A DNA stretch of 64,000 nt, from contig NZ_JASCXN010000014.1 of the NCBI RefSeq assembly GCF_030010625.1, positions 114,536 to 178,535 of the forward strand, written 5' to 3'. This document shows positions 61,996 to 64,000 of this stretch, piece by piece (the stretch's first letter is position 1; each line of letters begins with the position of its first letter). The notes under the pieces were generated by a model that worked only from the letters and a program-made list of their open reading frames with translations, ran no database searches and was not told where the DNA came from. Made by a program: the position numbers and the translations under genes. Origin of the DNA: Streptomyces sp. CC208A (GTDB taxonomy: Bacteria > Actinomycetota > Actinomycetes > Streptomycetales > Streptomycetaceae).

Positions 61996-62421
61996 ATGAC
62001 CGCACAGTCCACGCCCCGGCCCCATCCCGTCGACCACGAGCTCGTCGACGCCGCCGCGCACGTCGCCCGCACCCGCTGCCGGGGCGACAACCACACCATG
62101 GCGGCCGCCGCCCGCGCCCGGGACGGCCGGATCGTCACCGCCGTGAACGCGTACCACTTCACGGGCGGGCCCTGCGCCGAGCTGGTCCTCATCGGTACGG
62201 CGGTCGCGCAGGGCGCCTACGAGCTGGACACGATCGTGGCGGTGGGGGACCGCGAGCGGGGGGTGGTTCCGCCGTGCGGGCGGTGCCGGCAGGTGCTCCT
62301 CGACTACTTCCCCGGCCTCAAGGTCATCGTCGGCGAGGGCGACCGAGTCCGGGCCGTCCCCGTCGTCGACCTGCTGCCCGAGTCCTACGTCTGGGCCGAC
62401 CACCAGCTCGACGCCGGGTAG
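61996..62421 (+). CDS. Cytidine deaminase family protein
   Basis: The 141-residue product has the zinc motifs of the CDA fold: PCAEL (residues 58-62) in the place of the usual HAE/CAE, and PCGRCRQVLLDYF (about 92-104). It is closer to blasticidin-S deaminase and plain cytidine deaminases than to dCMP deaminases in length. Its substrate is not fixed by sequence. The gene starts 36 bases after the VOC gene and is probably in its transcript. Confidence 0.85.
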   Translation: MTAQSTPRPHPVDHELVDAAAHVARTRCRGDNHTMAAAARARDGRIVTAVNAYHFTGGPCAELVLIGTAVAQGAYELDTIVAVGDRERGVVPPCGRCRQVLLDYFPGLKVIVGEGDRVRAVPVVDLLPESYVWADHQLDAG

Positions 62422-62542
62422 CTCCGTCGCGGGACCTGGTCGACGATCACCTGCGCCGATTGACGGATGCCTCCGCGGCACTCCCTCTGGAAGGATCCCC
62501 GCGGGGAACCCGAAGAGCAGGACGATCGGGGGTGCGGGACGA

Positions 62543-63094
62543 ATGACCAGGCGGCGCAAGGCACTTGGGGCCCAGACAGCGACGGCGGTGGCGACGCTGC
62601 TCGTGCTCTCGGCGAGCGCCTGCGGCGGTGGTGGGGACGGCGGGGAGCCGAATGCGGACGGACCGACGCCTTCCGCCACGCAGTCGCAGCCGCAGTCGCC
62701 GCCCTCCGGTACAGGTTCCGGTACGCCCTCCCCGCGGCCGACGGACCCGCCCGCCCAGGACGCCGGGCCGGCGCCCGACCTGGAGGCCGTGGCGCTGAAG
62801 AACGGCGACCTGGCCGAGTTCCGGATGGTCGACGTGCCGCCCATCCGGACCGAGCCGGTCGGCGAGGTGAGCCCCGGCGCGTGCCGGATCGTCGCCGACG
62901 TACGCAGGGAGGCGTACGAGCCCCGGCCGACCGCCCTCGTACGGCGCTACGCGGTCGTGACCGGCGGCGAGCACCTCGGCATGGCCACCCAGGTGAGCCT
63001 CGCCGCCACCACCGAGGCCGGTGCCCGCGCAGTGCTGGCCTCGCTGCGGGACGCCGTGGGCGCCTGCGCCGGCGGCTACCCGCAGCCCAGTTGA
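62543..63094 (+). CDS. Putative lipoprotein of unknown function
   Basis: The 183-residue product has a signal peptide with a lipobox (LLVLSASAC, Cys at residue 27), a Gly/Pro/Ser-rich linker of about 50 residues, and then a domain of about 100 residues with two Cys (GACRIVADV, VGACAGGY). The end, GGYPQPS, lies exactly where a foreign WrbA-like fragment begins, so the C terminus may be cut; a longer ancestral form cannot be excluded. I do not recognise the family. Confidence 0.65.
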   Translation: MTRRRKALGAQTATAVATLLVLSASACGGGGDGGEPNADGPTPSATQSQPQSPPSGTGSGTPSPRPTDPPAQDAGPAPDLEAVALKNGDLAEFRMVDVPPIRTEPVGEVSPGACRIVADVRREAYEPRPTALVRRYAVVTGGEHLGMATQVSLAATTEAGARAVLASLRDAVGACAGGYPQPS

Positions 63095-63204
63095 GGCAGT
63101 TCATCGACACCACCGGGCCCCTGGGGTTCGCGGGCAAGCTCGAGGACAAGGTGTACTCGTTCTTCGCCGCCTCCAACAGGGCCCACGGAGGGCAGGATTC
63201 GACG
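63091..63204 (+). pseudogene. Fragment of a WrbA-like NAD(P)H:quinone oxidoreductase
   Basis: In the frame one base off the lipoprotein, about 38 codons read LRQFIDTTGPLGFAGKLEDK, then VYSFFAASNRAHGGQDST. This is the middle of a flavodoxin-like WrbA protein, which normally reads 'LRQFIDTTGxLWxxGKLxxKVYSSFTS...HGGQETT'. Both ends of the gene are missing: there is no FMN loop before it, and the next domain follows at once. It is a remnant and not a gene. Confidence 0.65.
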
Positions 63205-63836
63205 AATACGTCGGCCCCAACAGCCTGGAGACGCACGACCTCACCCTCGTGACCGGCGAGGACACCGCCCTCGCGCACATGCCCCACCGCGACTCGGGAG
63301 AGCGGAAGGGCGGCCTCCAGGCCTCGATCCGGGTACGGGAGAGCGTCTGCCTCCGGCGGACGGACGGAACCTGGTCGATCACGTTCGCCGCGGTATCACT
63401 CGCCGCGGTCGCGGCCGACGTGTGGGCGGTCGACGGCGCGGCCGCCGAGACCACGAAGAAGCCCGAGGTCATCGAAGTCGAAGTCCGGAGCGACCCGTAC
63501 GCTGCTGCCGTCGACCTCGGCCCCGCGGGGTCGAGCCTGGGCGACACGGACGTCTACTCCGGCACCGCCGTCGTGGACGGCCGGAGCGTCGGACGCGGGG
63601 GCGGCCACTGCCAGGTCATCCACATGCAGGGCGAGGACGTGACCTCGCAGTGCCTGATCACGATGGAGGTCGAGCAGGGCTCCCTGACGACGCAGTCGCT
63701 GTGGACGAAGGGAACGCCCACCCTCGACATGGCCGTCACCGGCGGCACGGGCGTCTACCGCGACGCGCGGGCCTTCGCCCGCTTCTGGGACATCGCGACG
63801 CCGGACGAGCGGGTGCGGACCGAGATCCTGCGCTGA
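63195..63836 (+). pseudogene. SnoaL-like fragment fused to allene-oxide-cyclase-like barrel
   Basis: The frame first reads FDEYVGPNSLETHDLTLVTG, then EDTALAHMPHRDSG and ESVCLRRTDGTWSITF, the second half of a SnoaL/NTF2-like protein without its start. It continues without stop into AAVSLAAVAADVWAVDGAAA, which looks like a signal peptide lacking its basic N terminus. A barrel domain of the allene-oxide-cyclase/dirigent type follows (VDLGPAGSSLGDTDVYSGT, then MAVTGGTGVYRDARAFA). Possible starts are GTG 63249 or ATG 63279, with no ribosome binding site. It appears to be two gene pieces joined in frame; an expressed fusion is possible but unlikely. Confidence 0.55.
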
Positions 63837-63898
63837 GGGCGCCGAGGTCCTGCGGTACGGGTCGGCAGGCCTCTTCGCCGATCTCGACACATGAAAAA

Positions 63899-63923
63899 GG
63901 TCCACCGACTCCGTCGGTGGACC
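63899..63923 (-). terminator. Intrinsic terminator of a minus-strand gene
   Basis: GGTCCACCGAC and its perfect complement (11-base arms, 3-base loop) are followed on the minus strand by TTTTT. It starts 2 bases after the stop codon of the partial gene at the window end. It is the only hairpin here with a proper U-tract besides the cold-shock leader. Confidence 0.8.
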
Positions 63924-63925
63924 CG

Positions 63926-64000
63926 TCACGCAAGATCCAGGTCAGCACGCGGACCACAGTAAAATCTTGTGCCGTTGACGGCCCCTGGGTACTCTACGGC
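63926..64000 (-). CDS. 3' end of an unidentified minus-strand gene
   Basis: The last 24 codons before a TGA read AVEYPGAVNGTRFYCGPRAD, then LDLA, and run off the window edge. An intrinsic terminator follows directly, which supports a real gene end. Codon use (AGA, TTT, TGT, GGT, CGT, GCT, GAT, CTT) is far from the G/C-ending norm, so the gene may be recently acquired, for example from a phage or plasmid. I do not recognise the family from so short a piece. Confidence 0.45.
   Translation of the reverse strand, partial: AVEYPGAVNGTRFYCGPRADLDLA

Noticed and set aside
58486..62844. A 1452-codon open frame on the minus strand, antisense to wecB, GT2, VOC and deaminase genes
   Set aside because: It is a by-product of very high GC at third positions. 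It has low-complexity composition, no domain, and covers strong genes on the plus strand.
63195..63836. A normal secreted allene-oxide-cyclase-like protein gene
   Set aside because: The expected basic start of the signal peptide is replaced by SnoaL-like sequence, and no ribosome binding site lies before any usable start.

Overview
This window is a piece of a high-GC actinobacterial chromosome, almost certainly Streptomyces. Third codon positions are overwhelmingly G or C, GTG and TTG starts are common, and several genes look leaderless (a TANNNT -10 box seven bases before the start codon). The gene content is also typical: futalosine-pathway menaquinone genes, a complete nuoA-N operon, a WhiJ/DUF397/AbaA-like regulatory triad, LAXTG-anchored proteins and many Sec-secreted proteins. 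No rRNA, tRNA, CRISPR array, prophage or insertion sequence was seen.

Layout. 1-6930: the end of an MFS transporter, a small membrane protein, then a catabolic-looking set (flavin reductase, enoyl-CoA hydratase family protein, ATP-grasp acyl-CoA ligase, FAD monooxygenase, DoxX, DUF35 Zn-ribbon/OB-fold protein). Four copies of one 15-bp palindrome, CTGAY-N5-RTCAG, link these genes. 6917-10727: a Ser/Thr kinase with an extracellular ricin-type lectin, and the DUF397/XRE/HATPase triad. 10741-17636: a tandem array of three paralogous secreted FG-GAP/VCBS repeat proteins. 17754-20012: a DinB protein, a frameshifted DUF1992 gene, an M23 peptidase and a cold-shock protein.

20283-28844: menaquinone and related genes (mqnA, mqnC, an amidohydrolase-like ORF, menG and a geranylgeranyl-reductase family gene), interleaved with a SigE-type sigma factor and its likely anti-sigma partner, and with a phosphodiester glycosidase/I36 inhibitor pair. 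28919-29836 is an NlpC/P60 hydrolase. After a 691-bp regulatory region carrying a Rex-type operator comes the translationally coupled 14-gene nuo operon (30528-46445) for NADH-quinone oxidoreductase. A polyprenyl diphosphate synthase follows at 51024. The respiratory chain's quinone nucleus, its tail, a possible tail-saturating enzyme and its main reductase are therefore clustered.

46522-64000: an autoregulated GntR(YtrA-like)/membrane-protein pair, fumarylacetoacetase, a coiled-coil LAATG surface protein, a LolA-like protein, an M28 aminopeptidase, a frameshifted serine hydrolase, an alpha/beta hydrolase divergent from a PucR-like regulator, and a putative surface polysaccharide module. That module is a UDP-GlcNAc 2-epimerase, a 57-residue LAVTG membrane peptide and a processive GT2, punctuated by strong hairpins. 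Then come VOC and cytidine deaminase genes. The window closes with a lipoprotein followed by a mosaic of gene remnants (WrbA, SnoaL, allene-oxide-cyclase-like barrel) and the 3' end of a minus-strand gene with unusual codon use.

The most notable signals are the shared palindrome regulon, a small GC-rich palindromic repeat that sits both in nuoM (in frame) and in the DUF1992 gene (out of frame), the WecB-sORF-GT2 module, and the gene mosaic at 63.1-63.8 kb. All assignments come from reading the sequence; no database search was run.
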